Shown: one piece after another, positions 52,874 to 61,025 of the stretch
Layout: each line of letters starts with the position of its first letter
How positions within the stretch are numbered: position 1 is the first letter of the stretch
Assembly: GCF_024519725.1 (NCBI RefSeq)
Contig: NZ_JALJRK010000005.1
Location: 62,001 to 126,000 of the forward strand
From: Microvirga sp. Mcv34
Lineage (GTDB): Bacteria; Pseudomonadota; Alphaproteobacteria; Rhizobiales; Beijerinckiaceae
Reading direction: 5' to 3'
DNA: 64,000 nucleotides
Position numbers and translations under genes: made by a program
The notes under the pieces: model-generated
Databases searched by the model: none
What the model was told of the DNA's origin: nothing
Seen by the model: the letters and a program-made list of their open reading frames with translations, nothing else

Positions 52874-54034
52874 TTGCTGCCACGACGTTGCGCGCGCCTC
52901 GCGGCCATTATCATGTTTTCCACCTTCGGCGCCCTGTCTCCCGCCTGTGCGGCAGGACCTGTCCAGGACGCCCAGGTCCGGCAGGTCGTCGATGAAGCGG
53001 TGAAGCCGGTGATTGCGCAGTATGGGCTCCCCGGAATGGCCGTCGGCGTGACCATCGAGGGTCAGCGCCATTTCATCACGTATGGCTTGTCCTCGAAGAA
53101 CCCTCAGGTTCCCGTTACCCGCGACACGCTCTTCGAGCTCGGCTCGATCAGCAAGATCTTCACGGCCACCCTGGCGATCGATGCAGAGATCGAAGGCAGG
53201 CTGAGATTGACCGACAGCGTCAGCCGGCACATGCCGGAATTGAAGGGGAGCGCCCTCGACAAGGTGCGGCTCCTCGATCTCGCAACGCATACGGCCGGCG
53301 GCTTCCCGCTCCAGTTGCCCGGGAACGTGAAGGATCGCAAGCGGCTCACCGCCTACTACCGGGCGTGGAAACCCGCATCCGCGCCCGGTACCCTGCGGGT
53401 CTATGCCAATCCGAGCATCGGCCTGCTCGGCATCGTCACCGCACGAGCAATGGATGCGAGCTTCCCGTCCCTGGCGGAGCGCCTGTTCGGCGAACTCGGG
53501 CTGCGGCGGACCTATCTCGACGTGCCTGCGCCGGAGATGAAGTCCTATGCCTGGGGCTATAGCCGCGACGGCAGGCCCGTGCGGGTCTCCCCGGCACTCC
53601 TTGCGGACGAAGCCTACGGCGTGAAATCGAACGCCGTGGACATGGTCCGCTTCCTGGAGGTGAATATGGGGATCGGCTCCGTCCCGGAGCGGATCGCACA
53701 ATCCCTCCGCGCAACCAGGACCGGCTATTTTCGCTCAGGCGAACTGATCCAGGATCTCATCTGGGAGCAATATCCCTATCCGGTTGCACTGGACGCTTTC
53801 ATTGCCGGCAACACGATGAACCAGAAGGCTCATCCGGCCACCGCGATCGACCCGCCCCTGGCGCCGCGTGACGATGTGATCGTCAACAAGACGGGATCAA
53901 CCCTCGGGTTCGGCGCCTATGTTGCCTTCGTGCCGGGTCGCAAGATCGGCATCGTCATGCTGGCGAACAAAGCCTATCCCAACGAAGCGCGAGTGAGGGC
54001 GGCCCATCAGGTGCTGTCCCGATTGACGGAATAG
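52874..54034 (+). CDS. Class C beta-lactamase family serine hydrolase
   Basis: 386 residues from TTG 52874 (GGAAGGA, 7 nt upstream), giving a normal signal peptide (LAAIIMFSTFGALSPACAAG). Active-site motifs: SISK (LFELGSISKIF), YAN (LRVYANPSIGLLG) and KTG (IVNKTGSTLGFGAYVAFVPG), in the right order and spacing for AmpC. YAN in place of YSN is seen in many AmpC-like enzymes. Periplasmic hydrolase, possibly conferring cephalosporin resistance. No ampR (LysR) neighbour; the divergent gene is Crp/Fnr type. Confidence 0.92.
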   Translation: MLPRRCARLAAIIMFSTFGALSPACAAGPVQDAQVRQVVDEAVKPVIAQYGLPGMAVGVTIEGQRHFITYGLSSKNPQVPVTRDTLFELGSISKIFTATLAIDAEIEGRLRLTDSVSRHMPELKGSALDKVRLLDLATHTAGGFPLQLPGNVKDRKRLTAYYRAWKPASAPGTLRVYANPSIGLLGIVTARAMDASFPSLAERLFGELGLRRTYLDVPAPEMKSYAWGYSRDGRPVRVSPALLADEAYGVKSNAVDMVRFLEVNMGIGSVPERIAQSLRATRTGYFRSGELIQDLIWEQYPYPVALDAFIAGNTMNQKAHPATAIDPPLAPRDDVIVNKTGSTLGFGAYVAFVPGRKIGIVMLANKAYPNEARVRAAHQVLSRLTE

Positions 54035-54088
54035 GCCGGAAGCGTCACCGCAAGCCTTTGTTCACCGCTGAATGCCATAACGGCCGCC

Positions 54089-54355
54089 ATGACTTACTCC
54101 CGCGATACCGAAGCCATTTCCGAACTCACCGGCCAAACCGTCAGCACCTGGTCCGAGGAATGGCGGATCGAGACGGAGGCGCGCACCGTCCTGAAGATGT
54201 CCAAGCAGGAACGGGATGTGTTCTTCAACGGTCGGAAGGACGAGAACGGGCGGACCGTCGACCGCGGAGTGATCGGTATCCGCGGGCCGAAGGCCGTCGA
54301 GGAGATCAAGGCTACGGTAGAGAGGCTGCATGAAGCTCGCAGCCGGTCCAAGTAG
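54089..54355 (+). CDS. Small hypothetical protein (DUF7696-like)
   Basis: 88 residues, soluble and charged: SELTGQTVSTWSEEWRIETE, then LKMSKQERDVFFNGRKDENG, IGIRGPKAVEEIKATVERLH. No ribosome site stands out. Likely a conserved small protein in Rhizobiales; assignment to DUF7696 is from memory. Function unknown. Confidence 0.6.
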   Translation: MTYSRDTEAISELTGQTVSTWSEEWRIETEARTVLKMSKQERDVFFNGRKDENGRTVDRGVIGIRGPKAVEEIKATVERLHEARSRSK

Positions 54356-54461
54356 CGGACCCCATTCCCAAAAGAGCCCTCTTTTAGCAATAAAATGAAA
54401 GTATAGATATAAATAGAAAAGGGCCGCGCCCAGCCTTATCGACTGTGTTCGCGACCCTGAA

Positions 54462-54481
54462 ACCGTATTTGCCCCTACGGT
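54462..54481 (+). other. C-rich-loop hairpin, copy 1
   Basis: ACCGTA-TTTGCCCC-TACGGT: a 6-bp stem exposing the loop TTTGCCCC. Its right part TATTTGCCCCTACGG (54466-54480) recurs exactly at 54648-54662. C-rich loops of this type in sRNAs can bind ribosome sites (inference). Confidence 0.45.
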
Positions 54482-54635
54482 CAGCACGGCATAGATCATA
54501 TAATGCGCTCGATCAAGCCAAATCGTTTGGGCATGAACTATCTGAGCGTCAGATTATCGCACATACTCTATTGACACGCCGTATTCAGGTCATGAAACGT
54601 CACAATTTAGACAAAATGCTCTTTGAATAGATAGG

Positions 54636-54706
54636 TCACCGACCTCTTATTTGCCCCTACGGGTCGGACCTTAGAGCGCCCCTGCAAAGCGGGCGCTTTC
54701 TTTTTG
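54636..54706 (+). ncRNA. Candidate small RNA with C-rich loop and intrinsic terminator
   Basis: A stem CCGACC (54639-54644) / GGTCGG (54662-54667) encloses the loop CTTATTTGCCCCTAC, followed 7 nt later by a perfect GC stem and a T-run. The layout (specific hairpin plus Rho-independent terminator, no ORF) is that of a bacterial sRNA 3' end; the 5' end may be as far upstream as the first hairpin near 54460. Not matched to a known family. Confidence 0.4.
54675..54706 (+). terminator. Rho-independent terminator
   Basis: AGCGCCC (54675-54681) pairs with GGGCGCT (54691-54697), loop CTGCAAAGC, then TTCTTTTT. The clearest intrinsic terminator in the window. The nearest recognised upstream gene ends 320 bp earlier, which suggests that a separate transcript ends here. 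Confidence 0.85.
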
Positions 54707-54786
54707 GAAGCTGACCTTCTCTTGTATTTGTCCCGATCAGCAACCATTCAGCTTGCATGTGAAAGAATCGCATCGTCTCAAGGCGA

Positions 54787-55155
54787 TTGTCCGTGCCCGT
54801 GCACCGTATCCTCCTGGCCCTCGTACAGCCTCTGCTGGCGCTCCTGCTGATCGCAGGAACAGCTCAGGCGGAGCCTTGCTTCTATGAGGACAGGGACCGG
54901 AACGGAGCCGTCGAACGAATCTTGAACCTGTCCGGCGACCTCGTCGCTCCGCTCGACGACGTCGCCGCCAGCCTTCAGGCTCCGGCCAGCGGCGGCAACA
55001 CCGATCACGATGCCAGTCCGCTCCTGCCCGCCGTCGCGCCGATGGTCGTTCTCGATCAGGCCCGTATTATCAGAACGGGACGCGTCGCCTACCCCAACGC
55101 ACCGCCTTCGCACAGGCCCTGCGCTGCTCCACCAACCGGTCCACCTCTCGTCTGA
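54787..55155 (+). CDS. Small secreted hypothetical protein
   Basis: 122 residues if started at TTG 54787; GTG codons at 54793 and 54799 are alternatives. Signal peptide LLALVQPLLALLLIAGTAQA, then EPCFYEDRDRNGAVERILNL and a Pro-rich tail (NAPPSHRPCAAPPTGPP). 139 bp before lpiA and same direction. Function unknown. Confidence 0.55.
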   Translation: MSVPVHRILLALVQPLLALLLIAGTAQAEPCFYEDRDRNGAVERILNLSGDLVAPLDDVAASLQAPASGGNTDHDASPLLPAVAPMVVLDQARIIRTGRVAYPNAPPSHRPCAAPPTGPPLV

Positions 55156-55294
55156 TCCGCCGCTGAGCCGCCCTCCCGCGCGCCAGCGCCCCCATGTGCC
55201 GCCCCCGCACATTCCTACCCATGCCTTGACCGATCGGTTGGGCATCCAGGTGCCGGGATGACAGGCGTCTAAAGTCCATCAGACGAGATCTATC

Positions 55295-57955
55295 ATGCCT
55301 ACCAACGCTCTTCAGGCCGATCATGCGGGCCCTGCCGCCGAAGCACAGCAGGCGCCCGCCTTCCCCAGACCCGTGGCCGTCGCTCCCCCGCCCCGCCGGC
55401 ATCAGCTCCTGCGATGGGGCACGCCCGTCGCGGCTCTCGCGGGATGCGCCGGCTTGGCCGCCCTTCTCATCAAGCTCTTGTCCGGCCTCGATGTTTCGGC
55501 CGTCGCCACGAGCGCGCTCGGCACGCCCTCGCACCTGATCGTCCTGTCGCTGCTCTGCGCGGCCATCAGCTATGCTGCCCTGGTCGGATACGACATCTTC
55601 GGCGTTCGCGCCGCGACGGCCAAGCCGGTGCCGTTGAAGACCATCGCCCTCGGATCCTTCACCAGCTACGCCATCGGCCACACCCTCGGCTTCCCCCTGG
55701 TGACGGCGGGCGCCGTACGCTGGCGGATCTATGGCGGGGCGGGCCTGACCCTGGCCGAGGTCGCGAAGCTCACCGCCGTCGCCGCCATGACCCTCTGGAT
55801 CGGCATGGCGGGCGTTCTCGGGCTCAGCGCGGCTTCCGAGCCGCAGGCTCTCGCGGCACTGGACCATCTGCCCGCCGGCCTCAACCAGGGCATCGGCGCG
55901 GCCTTGCTGGCCGGCCTCGCGGCCTATTGGGCCTGGAGCCGCAAGGGCGGTCGCGAGATCGGCCGGGGCGATATCCGGGTCCGTCTTCCGGGCGGATCTT
56001 CCGCTCTGGTTCAGATCGGCCTCGGCCTCACCGACATTTGCGCCGCCGCCGCGGCCCTGTGGGTGCTCCTTCCAGGCGACATCGGCATCGGCTTCCCAAT
56101 CTTTGCCACCGTCTTCGCCAGCGCGATCCTGCTGGCCGTCGTCAGCCATGTTCCAGCCGGGCTCGGCGCGTTCGAGGCGGCGATCCTGCTCGCTTTCCCG
56201 CAGGTGCCCACGGCCGAGCTCCTGTCCGCCATTCTCGTCTGGCGCCTGACCTACACGCTGATCCCGTTCCTGTTCGCCGTGGTGCTGTTCGCCGTGCACG
56301 AGATCAGACGCTCGGATGCGCGGTTCTCGCAGGCGGCTCGGCGTGCCAGGCGGTTCGTTCTGCCCCTCGTGCCGACGGCGCTCGCTACCCTCACGTTCAT
56401 CGGCGGCCTCGTGCTACTGACCTCCGGCGCACTCCCCAACGATTATTCGCGCGTGCGCGCCCTGCGGCACCTCGTACCCCTGCCTTTCGCGGAAGTCTCA
56501 CATCTCGTCGGCAGCGTGACCGGCGTCATGCTCCTCATTCTGTCCCGCGGCTTGATGCGTCGCCTGTCGAGCGCCTGGACCCTTTCCGTCGTCCTGATCG
56601 GCGCCGGAATCGTGGTGTCGCTGGCCAAGGGCTTCGATTGGGAAGAAGCGCTCGTTCTCTGCGCCGTTCTCACCCTGCTCCTTACCCATCGCTCCGCCTT
56701 CTACCGCAAGGCGGGGATCTTCGCGGAACCACTGGAGCCCCGCTGGCTGGTAGCCATCGCCCTCATCGTCGGCTGCAGTCTCTGGCTCGGCTTCACGGCT
56801 TTCCACGACGTGGACTACAGCCATGACCTGTGGTGGGAGTTCAACTGGCACGACGATGCATCCCGATTCCTGCGCAGCAGCCTCGGGGCCATCATCATCG
56901 GGGCGGCCCTGTCGCTTTATGCCATGATCCACCGCCAGCCTGGCCTGCGCAGGATCGATCCCGTCAAGACCAATGCAATCACGCCCGCCCTCGCGCATGC
57001 GGAGCGGGCCGATGCTCATCTCGCCCTGCTTGAGGACAAGCGTTTTCTCTTCCACGAATCCGGCGAGGCCTTCCTGATGTATGCCGTGCGCGGCAAGAGC
57101 TGGATCGCCATGGGCGACCCCATCGGGAAAACCGAGCATGCCGCCGACCTCATGTGGCAGTTTCTCGAAGAGGTCGACCGCCATGCCGGATGGCCCGTGT
57201 TCTACCAGGTCAGCCCCACCCATCTGCCTCTCTATCTCGACGGCGGCCTGTCGCTCGTGAAGCTCGGCGAGGAGGCGCATGTGGACCTCGGCGCCTTCAC
57301 GACCGAAGGCAAGGCCGGCAAGGACTGGCGCGCGGCACTCAACCGCGCCAAACGCGAGAACCTGGAATTCGCGATCCTTCCGGCCGCCGAGGTGCCTGCC
57401 CATCTCGACGAGCTCAAGCATGTCTCCGATGCCTGGCTGGCGGAACGCGGCGCAGGCGAGAAGGGCTTTTCCATCGGCTTCTGGTCGGAGCGGTACCTGT
57501 CGCATTTCGATGTCGCGGTCATCCGCCGCGAGGGCCGCATCGTCGCCTTCGCCAATATCTGGTACGGCCAACCCGGAGGCGAGATCACCGTCGATCTCAT
57601 GCGCTACCTGCCGGATGTCCCCGGCATCATGGACCTGCTTTTCGTCAGCCTCATGCAGGAGGGCAAGGCGCGGGGCTACCGTTGGTTCAACCTGGGCATG
57701 GCGCCGCTCTCCGGCCTGTCCGACCATCGTCTTGCCCCAAACTGGCACAAGATTGCAGCCTTCGTCGCCCGTAACGGCGAGCGGTTCTACGGCTTCAAAG
57801 GGTTGAGAGCCTACAAGGAAAAGTTCGGCCCCGTCTGGGAACCGCGCTACCTCGCCAGCCCCGGCGGATGGGCGCTGCCCCAGATCCTGCTCGACGTGAC
57901 GAACCTGATTTCGGGCAGCCAGGCCAGGACCATCGGCAAGGGAGCCAGATCATGA
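55295..57955 (+). CDS. lpiA: Lysyl-phosphatidylglycerol synthase/flippase (MprF/LpiA)
   Basis: 886 residues. The N-terminal half has about 13-14 membrane helices (flippase, e.g. ALGSFTSYAIGHTLGFPLVT and VSHVPAGLGAFEAAILLAFP). The C-terminal 330 residues form the cytoplasmic transferase (RFLFHESGEAFLMYAVRGKS; WIAMGDPIGK; FNLGMAPLSGLSDHRLAPNW; YGFKGLRAYKEKFGPVWEPR). It adds lysine from lysyl-tRNA to phosphatidylglycerol, lowering surface charge and giving resistance to cationic peptides and acid. Overlaps acvB by 4 nt (ATGA), the rhizobial lpiA-acvB arrangement. Confidence 0.96.
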   Translation: MPTNALQADHAGPAAEAQQAPAFPRPVAVAPPPRRHQLLRWGTPVAALAGCAGLAALLIKLLSGLDVSAVATSALGTPSHLIVLSLLCAAISYAALVGYDIFGVRAATAKPVPLKTIALGSFTSYAIGHTLGFPLVTAGAVRWRIYGGAGLTLAEVAKLTAVAAMTLWIGMAGVLGLSAASEPQALAALDHLPAGLNQGIGAALLAGLAAYWAWSRKGGREIGRGDIRVRLPGGSSALVQIGLGLTDICAAAAALWVLLPGDIGIGFPIFATVFASAILLAVVSHVPAGLGAFEAAILLAFPQVPTAELLSAILVWRLTYTLIPFLFAVVLFAVHEIRRSDARFSQAARRARRFVLPLVPTALATLTFIGGLVLLTSGALPNDYSRVRALRHLVPLPFAEVSHLVGSVTGVMLLILSRGLMRRLSSAWTLSVVLIGAGIVVSLAKGFDWEEALVLCAVLTLLLTHRSAFYRKAGIFAEPLEPRWLVAIALIVGCSLWLGFTAFHDVDYSHDLWWEFNWHDDASRFLRSSLGAIIIGAALSLYAMIHRQPGLRRIDPVKTNAITPALAHAERADAHLALLEDKRFLFHESGEAFLMYAVRGKSWIAMGDPIGKTEHAADLMWQFLEEVDRHAGWPVFYQVSPTHLPLYLDGGLSLVKLGEEAHVDLGAFTTEGKAGKDWRAALNRAKRENLEFAILPAAEVPAHLDELKHVSDAWLAERGAGEKGFSIGFWSERYLSHFDVAVIRREGRIVAFANIWYGQPGGEITVDLMRYLPDVPGIMDLLFVSLMQEGKARGYRWFNLGMAPLSGLSDHRLAPNWHKIAAFVARNGERFYGFKGLRAYKEKFGPVWEPRYLASPGGWALPQILLDVTNLISGSQARTIGKGARS

Positions 57956-59346
57956 AGCCCCTCAAGCTCCTCACGATCGTGGCGGCTCTTGCCGCCTTCG
58001 CGACCGGAACTGTTCTCCTCGGTCGCTCGGCATGGTCGGCGCTGACGCCGCCGACCATCGAAACGACGAAGATCGATGTCGATGAATTCGGTCCCGTCGA
58101 AGTCGTCCGATCGGACAATCGCAATCCCCGCGGCTTGGTGATCCTGGTGGCGAACGAGGCCGACGCGGAGATGCGCCGGCAGGACGCGCTGGCGCTGGCG
58201 AAGGCCGACATGATCGCGGTGTCCTTCGACTTCGATGCGTTGCGCGCGGAACTGGCCAAGTCCCCGACGACCGACGAGTGTCACTACATCTCGGACGATA
58301 TGAAGGATCTGGCTCAGGCAGTTCAGCGCAAGCTTGGGCTCGGGCGCTATTACTTTCCCGTGATCGCCGGACGCGGCGACGGCGCAGCCTTCGCCTACGC
58401 GGCTCTCGCGCAGGCGCCGGTGAACACGCTTGGCGGCGCCATCGGGATCGGCTTCAAGCCCCTGCTGAAAACCGACAGGACCTATTGCTTCGATCCCAAG
58501 CTGGAACCGGCAGGCGACGGATACTTCGCCTTGCGCCGCATATCCGACATGCCTGCTTCATGGCGGGCGATTGCTCCCGAGCGCGAGCGCCAAGGCATCG
58601 AAACCTTCCAGGGAAGCGGCGGCGACGTGGCATTCGTTCCGGCCGAGGACGATGCCGCGACCCGTCAAGCGCTGGTCGATAACGCGCTCGAGTTGGGGAA
58701 AACGGGCGAGCGGGGCGCTTCGCAATTGCCCGTTTCCATCATCAGGCCCGAGGGGCCGGTGAAGGGACTGGCCGTAATCATCTCGGGCGACGGGGGCTGG
58801 CGGGATATCGACAAGTCCATCGGCGAGTGGCTGTCGCAGAAAGGCGTTGCCGTCGTAGGATTGGATTCGCTGCGCTACTTCTGGTCCAAGAAGAGCCCGA
58901 AGGATGTGGCATCCGATCTCGCGCTGCTCTTCGATCATTACGGGGCTGAATTCGGCACCAATCACTACGCGATCGTCGGCTTCTCGTTCGGGTCCGACAT
59001 CATGCCCGACGTGTGGCCCGAGCTGCCGAAAGCGGTCAAGGACCACGTCAAGCTCGTGTCCCTCCTGGCCCTCGGCACCAATGCCGATTTCGAAGTGACC
59101 GTGGAAGGCTTCATCGGCGCGGGCTCGGCCGAGAGCCGGCCCCTGCCCCCCCTCCTGCATCAACTGCCGCTCGACAGGACCCAATGCATCTACGGTCGCG
59201 AGGAGGCCGAGGACAACGAGACCTCCTGCACGGCCCCGGAACTCGGCGATGCGCAGCGTCTCGCCCTGGAGGGCGGACATCACTTCGATGGAGATTACGG
59301 CAAAGCCGCAGAGGCGATCTGGACGCGGATGAACCCTACGCCATGA
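57952..59346 (+). CDS. acvB: AcvB/VirJ-family periplasmic hydrolase
   Basis: 464 residues from ATG 57952. Signal-anchor (LLTIVAALAAFATGTVLLG), an N-terminal VirJ-like domain (RGLVILVANEADAEMRR) and a C-terminal alpha/beta hydrolase: GLAVIISGDGGWRDIDKSIG, YAIVGFSFGSDIMPDVWPEL (GFSFG nucleophile Ser), terminal LEGGHHFDGDYG (His). In Agrobacterium AcvB hydrolyses lysyl-phosphatidylglycerol made by LpiA and is needed for virulence (established work). The overlap with lpiA supports the same balance here. Confidence 0.95.
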   Translation: MKPLKLLTIVAALAAFATGTVLLGRSAWSALTPPTIETTKIDVDEFGPVEVVRSDNRNPRGLVILVANEADAEMRRQDALALAKADMIAVSFDFDALRAELAKSPTTDECHYISDDMKDLAQAVQRKLGLGRYYFPVIAGRGDGAAFAYAALAQAPVNTLGGAIGIGFKPLLKTDRTYCFDPKLEPAGDGYFALRRISDMPASWRAIAPERERQGIETFQGSGGDVAFVPAEDDAATRQALVDNALELGKTGERGASQLPVSIIRPEGPVKGLAVIISGDGGWRDIDKSIGEWLSQKGVAVVGLDSLRYFWSKKSPKDVASDLALLFDHYGAEFGTNHYAIVGFSFGSDIMPDVWPELPKAVKDHVKLVSLLALGTNADFEVTVEGFIGAGSAESRPLPPLLHQLPLDRTQCIYGREEAEDNETSCTAPELGDAQRLALEGGHHFDGDYGKAAEAIWTRMNPTP

Positions 59347-59354
59347 GATCACTC

Positions 59355-59378
59355 GATGGGCAGGTGCACTTGCCCATC
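59355..59378. terminator. Hairpin between convergent genes
   Basis: GATGGGCAGGTG pairs with CACTTGCCCATC (two G-U/T-G pairs, otherwise perfect) just after acvB and at the stop of the opposite gene. No T-run follows, so a weak or bidirectional terminator is possible. Confidence 0.4.
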
Positions 59379-59670
59379 ACGAGGACCCTTCGGGCGCAAA
59401 GAAGCAGATGATCGCCCGTGTGGCGGGCTCTTCGCAGAGGTGGAATTTCGCGTCGGGAGACGCCTTGGCATAGTCCCGGCCGATGAGCCGCCCGTCCCAG
59501 AGCCTCCAGCCCTCGGGCGTTTCAGTCACGGTCTCGCCTCGTTCCTCCATCAGCTCGCGGCAATCCTGATCGCTGCAGCACCAGATCGGGTACCAGCTAT
59601 GGGCCAGGGCTGGCGCACTGACGAGCCAGCCCACAACCATCAGGATCGTTCGTTGCGGGCCGACAGCCAT
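59377..59670 (-). CDS. Small secreted cysteine-containing protein
   Basis: 97 residues. Signal peptide (ILMVVGWLVSAPALAHS), then SWYPIWCCSDQDCRELMEER, WDGRLIGRDYAKASPDAKFH and AIICFFAP. Five cysteines in the mature part. A recognised-looking Rhizobiales family of unknown function. GGATAAGC/GCTTATCC (59674-59681 and 59711-59718) flank its upstream leader as an inverted repeat. Confidence 0.75.
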   Translation of the reverse strand: MAVGPQRTILMVVGWLVSAPALAHSWYPIWCCSDQDCRELMEERGETVTETPEGWRLWDGRLIGRDYAKASPDAKFHLCEEPATRAIICFFAPEGSS

Positions 59671-59771
59671 CCTGGATAAGCCTTTCCCAGGGCCTTCCCC
59701 CGATCGACAAGCTTATCCTTGATCTTGGTGCGCCCTCCCCGGCTCGTCCAGTCCTCGGCCCGGCGCGGGTC

Positions 59772-60014
59772 TTACTCCTTGGCCTGAAAGTAAGGCTCGA
59801 CCTTGCCCTTGAGCTTGATGGTCATGGGATTGCCGAACCGATCCTTGGCATTGCCCGCCGTCACCCGAACCCAGCCCTCGCTGACGCAATACTCGTCCAC
59901 ATTGGTCTTCTCGGCCCCGTTGAAGCGGATCCCCACCCCTTTTGCGAGCAACTCCTCGTTGTAGTAAGGGCTGTTCGGGTTCGAGGACAGGCGGTCGGGA
60001 AGCGTGTCGGTCAT
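59772..60014 (-). CDS. DUF3297-family protein
   Basis: 80 residues matching the whole family: LPDRLSSNPNSPYYNEELLA, GVGIRFNGAEKTNVDEYCVS, VRVTAGNAKDRFGNPMTIKL, GKVEPYF. Soluble, function unknown. Sometimes annotated as glutathione peroxidase-associated; I see no support for that. Confidence 0.9.
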   Translation of the reverse strand: MTDTLPDRLSSNPNSPYYNEELLAKGVGIRFNGAEKTNVDEYCVSEGWVRVTAGNAKDRFGNPMTIKLKGKVEPYFQAKE

Positions 60015-60179
60015 GCGAAGGTTTCTCCAGCTAAGTCTTATGGGGCGGCAACCTACCCTCTCGGGAGGCGAAAGCCAATTCCGGCCCCTTGACGTGACAA
60101 GCCCGTTGGGATGTCCTACTTTCGTTGAATGACTCTAAGGTAACAATAATCCGCCCAGAAGCGGAGCAGTTCTAGGGAG

Positions 60180-61010
60180 ATGGCGTTGTCCGCAGCGACA
60201 GACGGGATTCACACGGACTTTTCCGAAGGCATGAGCTATGGGGATTATCTCCGGCTCGACACTCTCCTCTCCGCCCAATCTCCCCTGACGGCCGAGCACG
60301 ACGAGCTCCTCTTCATCACCATCCATCAGGTGATGGAGCTCTGGCTGAAGCTCCTGAACCGGGAACTCGACACGGCGCTGGCCCATATCCGCTCCGATGA
60401 GCTCCAGCCCGCGTTCAAATGCACGGCGCGGATCAACCGAATCCAGGAGCAGCTGATCCAGGCCTGGACCGTGCTCTCCACCATGACGCCCTCCGATTAC
60501 CTGAGCTTCCGGCCGGCACTCGGCAAGTCCTCCGGCTTCCAGTCCTGGCAGTACCGGCTGGTGGAGTTCAAGCTGGGGGCAAAGGATGCCATCAAGATGG
60601 CGCCCCACCGCCACCGGAGCGATCTCGCGGAGCAGCTCGACGCCGCGTACCGGGCACCGAGCCTCTATGACGAGGCTCTCCGCCTGCTGGCGCGGCGCGG
60701 TTACGCGATCCCGGCCGAAGTTCTCGAGCGCGACGTGACGCAGCCCTACACCGCCTATCCCGGTGTCGAAGCCGTCTGGGAGGAGATCTACCGCCATTCG
60801 GGCGAGCATTTCGATCTCTACGAGCTTGCCGAGGAGCTGGTGGACCTCGAGGACGCCTTCCAGCAATGGCGCTTCCGGCACATGAAGACCGTGGAGCGCA
60901 TCATCGGCATGCGCAGCGGCACCGGCGGCAGCACCGGCGTGACCTATCTGCGCAAGGCGCTGGAGCGTTACTTCTTTCCAGAACTCTGGTCCGTTCGCGG
61001 CAAGCTTTGA
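60180..61010 (+). CDS. kynA: Tryptophan 2,3-dioxygenase
   Basis: 276 residues. Substrate pocket FITIHQVMELWLKLLNREL (distal His), QAWTVLSTMTPSDYLSFRP, SSGFQSWQYRLVEFKLG and haem-ligand region WRFRHMKTVERIIGMRSGTG with TGVTYLRKAL. Opens the indole ring of tryptophan to N-formylkynurenine. GGGAG abuts the ATG at 60180 with no spacer, while a TTG at 60186 would have six nt spacing, so the true start may be two codons later. Gap to next gene 15 nt: an operon. Confidence 0.96.
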   Translation: MALSAATDGIHTDFSEGMSYGDYLRLDTLLSAQSPLTAEHDELLFITIHQVMELWLKLLNRELDTALAHIRSDELQPAFKCTARINRIQEQLIQAWTVLSTMTPSDYLSFRPALGKSSGFQSWQYRLVEFKLGAKDAIKMAPHRHRSDLAEQLDAAYRAPSLYDEALRLLARRGYAIPAEVLERDVTQPYTAYPGVEAVWEEIYRHSGEHFDLYELAEELVDLEDAFQQWRFRHMKTVERIIGMRSGTGGSTGVTYLRKALERYFFPELWSVRGKL

Positions 61011-61025
61011 CGAAGGAGACGCGCC

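Larger units (their letters stand above)
54356..54786. other. AT-rich intergenic region with hairpins and terminator
   Basis: 431 bp, much less GC-rich than its surroundings. AAAAGAG-CC-CTCTTTT (about 54369-54384) follows the previous gene. Two C-rich-loop hairpins sharing a 15-nt sequence (54466-54480 and 54648-54662) and a strong terminator (54675-54706) follow; these are listed separately. Only a short, atypical open frame (54445-54630) occurs, which I do not call a gene. Confidence 0.6.

Noticed and set aside
54445-54630. 61-codon plus-strand frame between the hairpins
   Set aside because: AT-rich, GTG start with no ribosome site, and it runs through the first C-rich hairpin; more likely non-coding.
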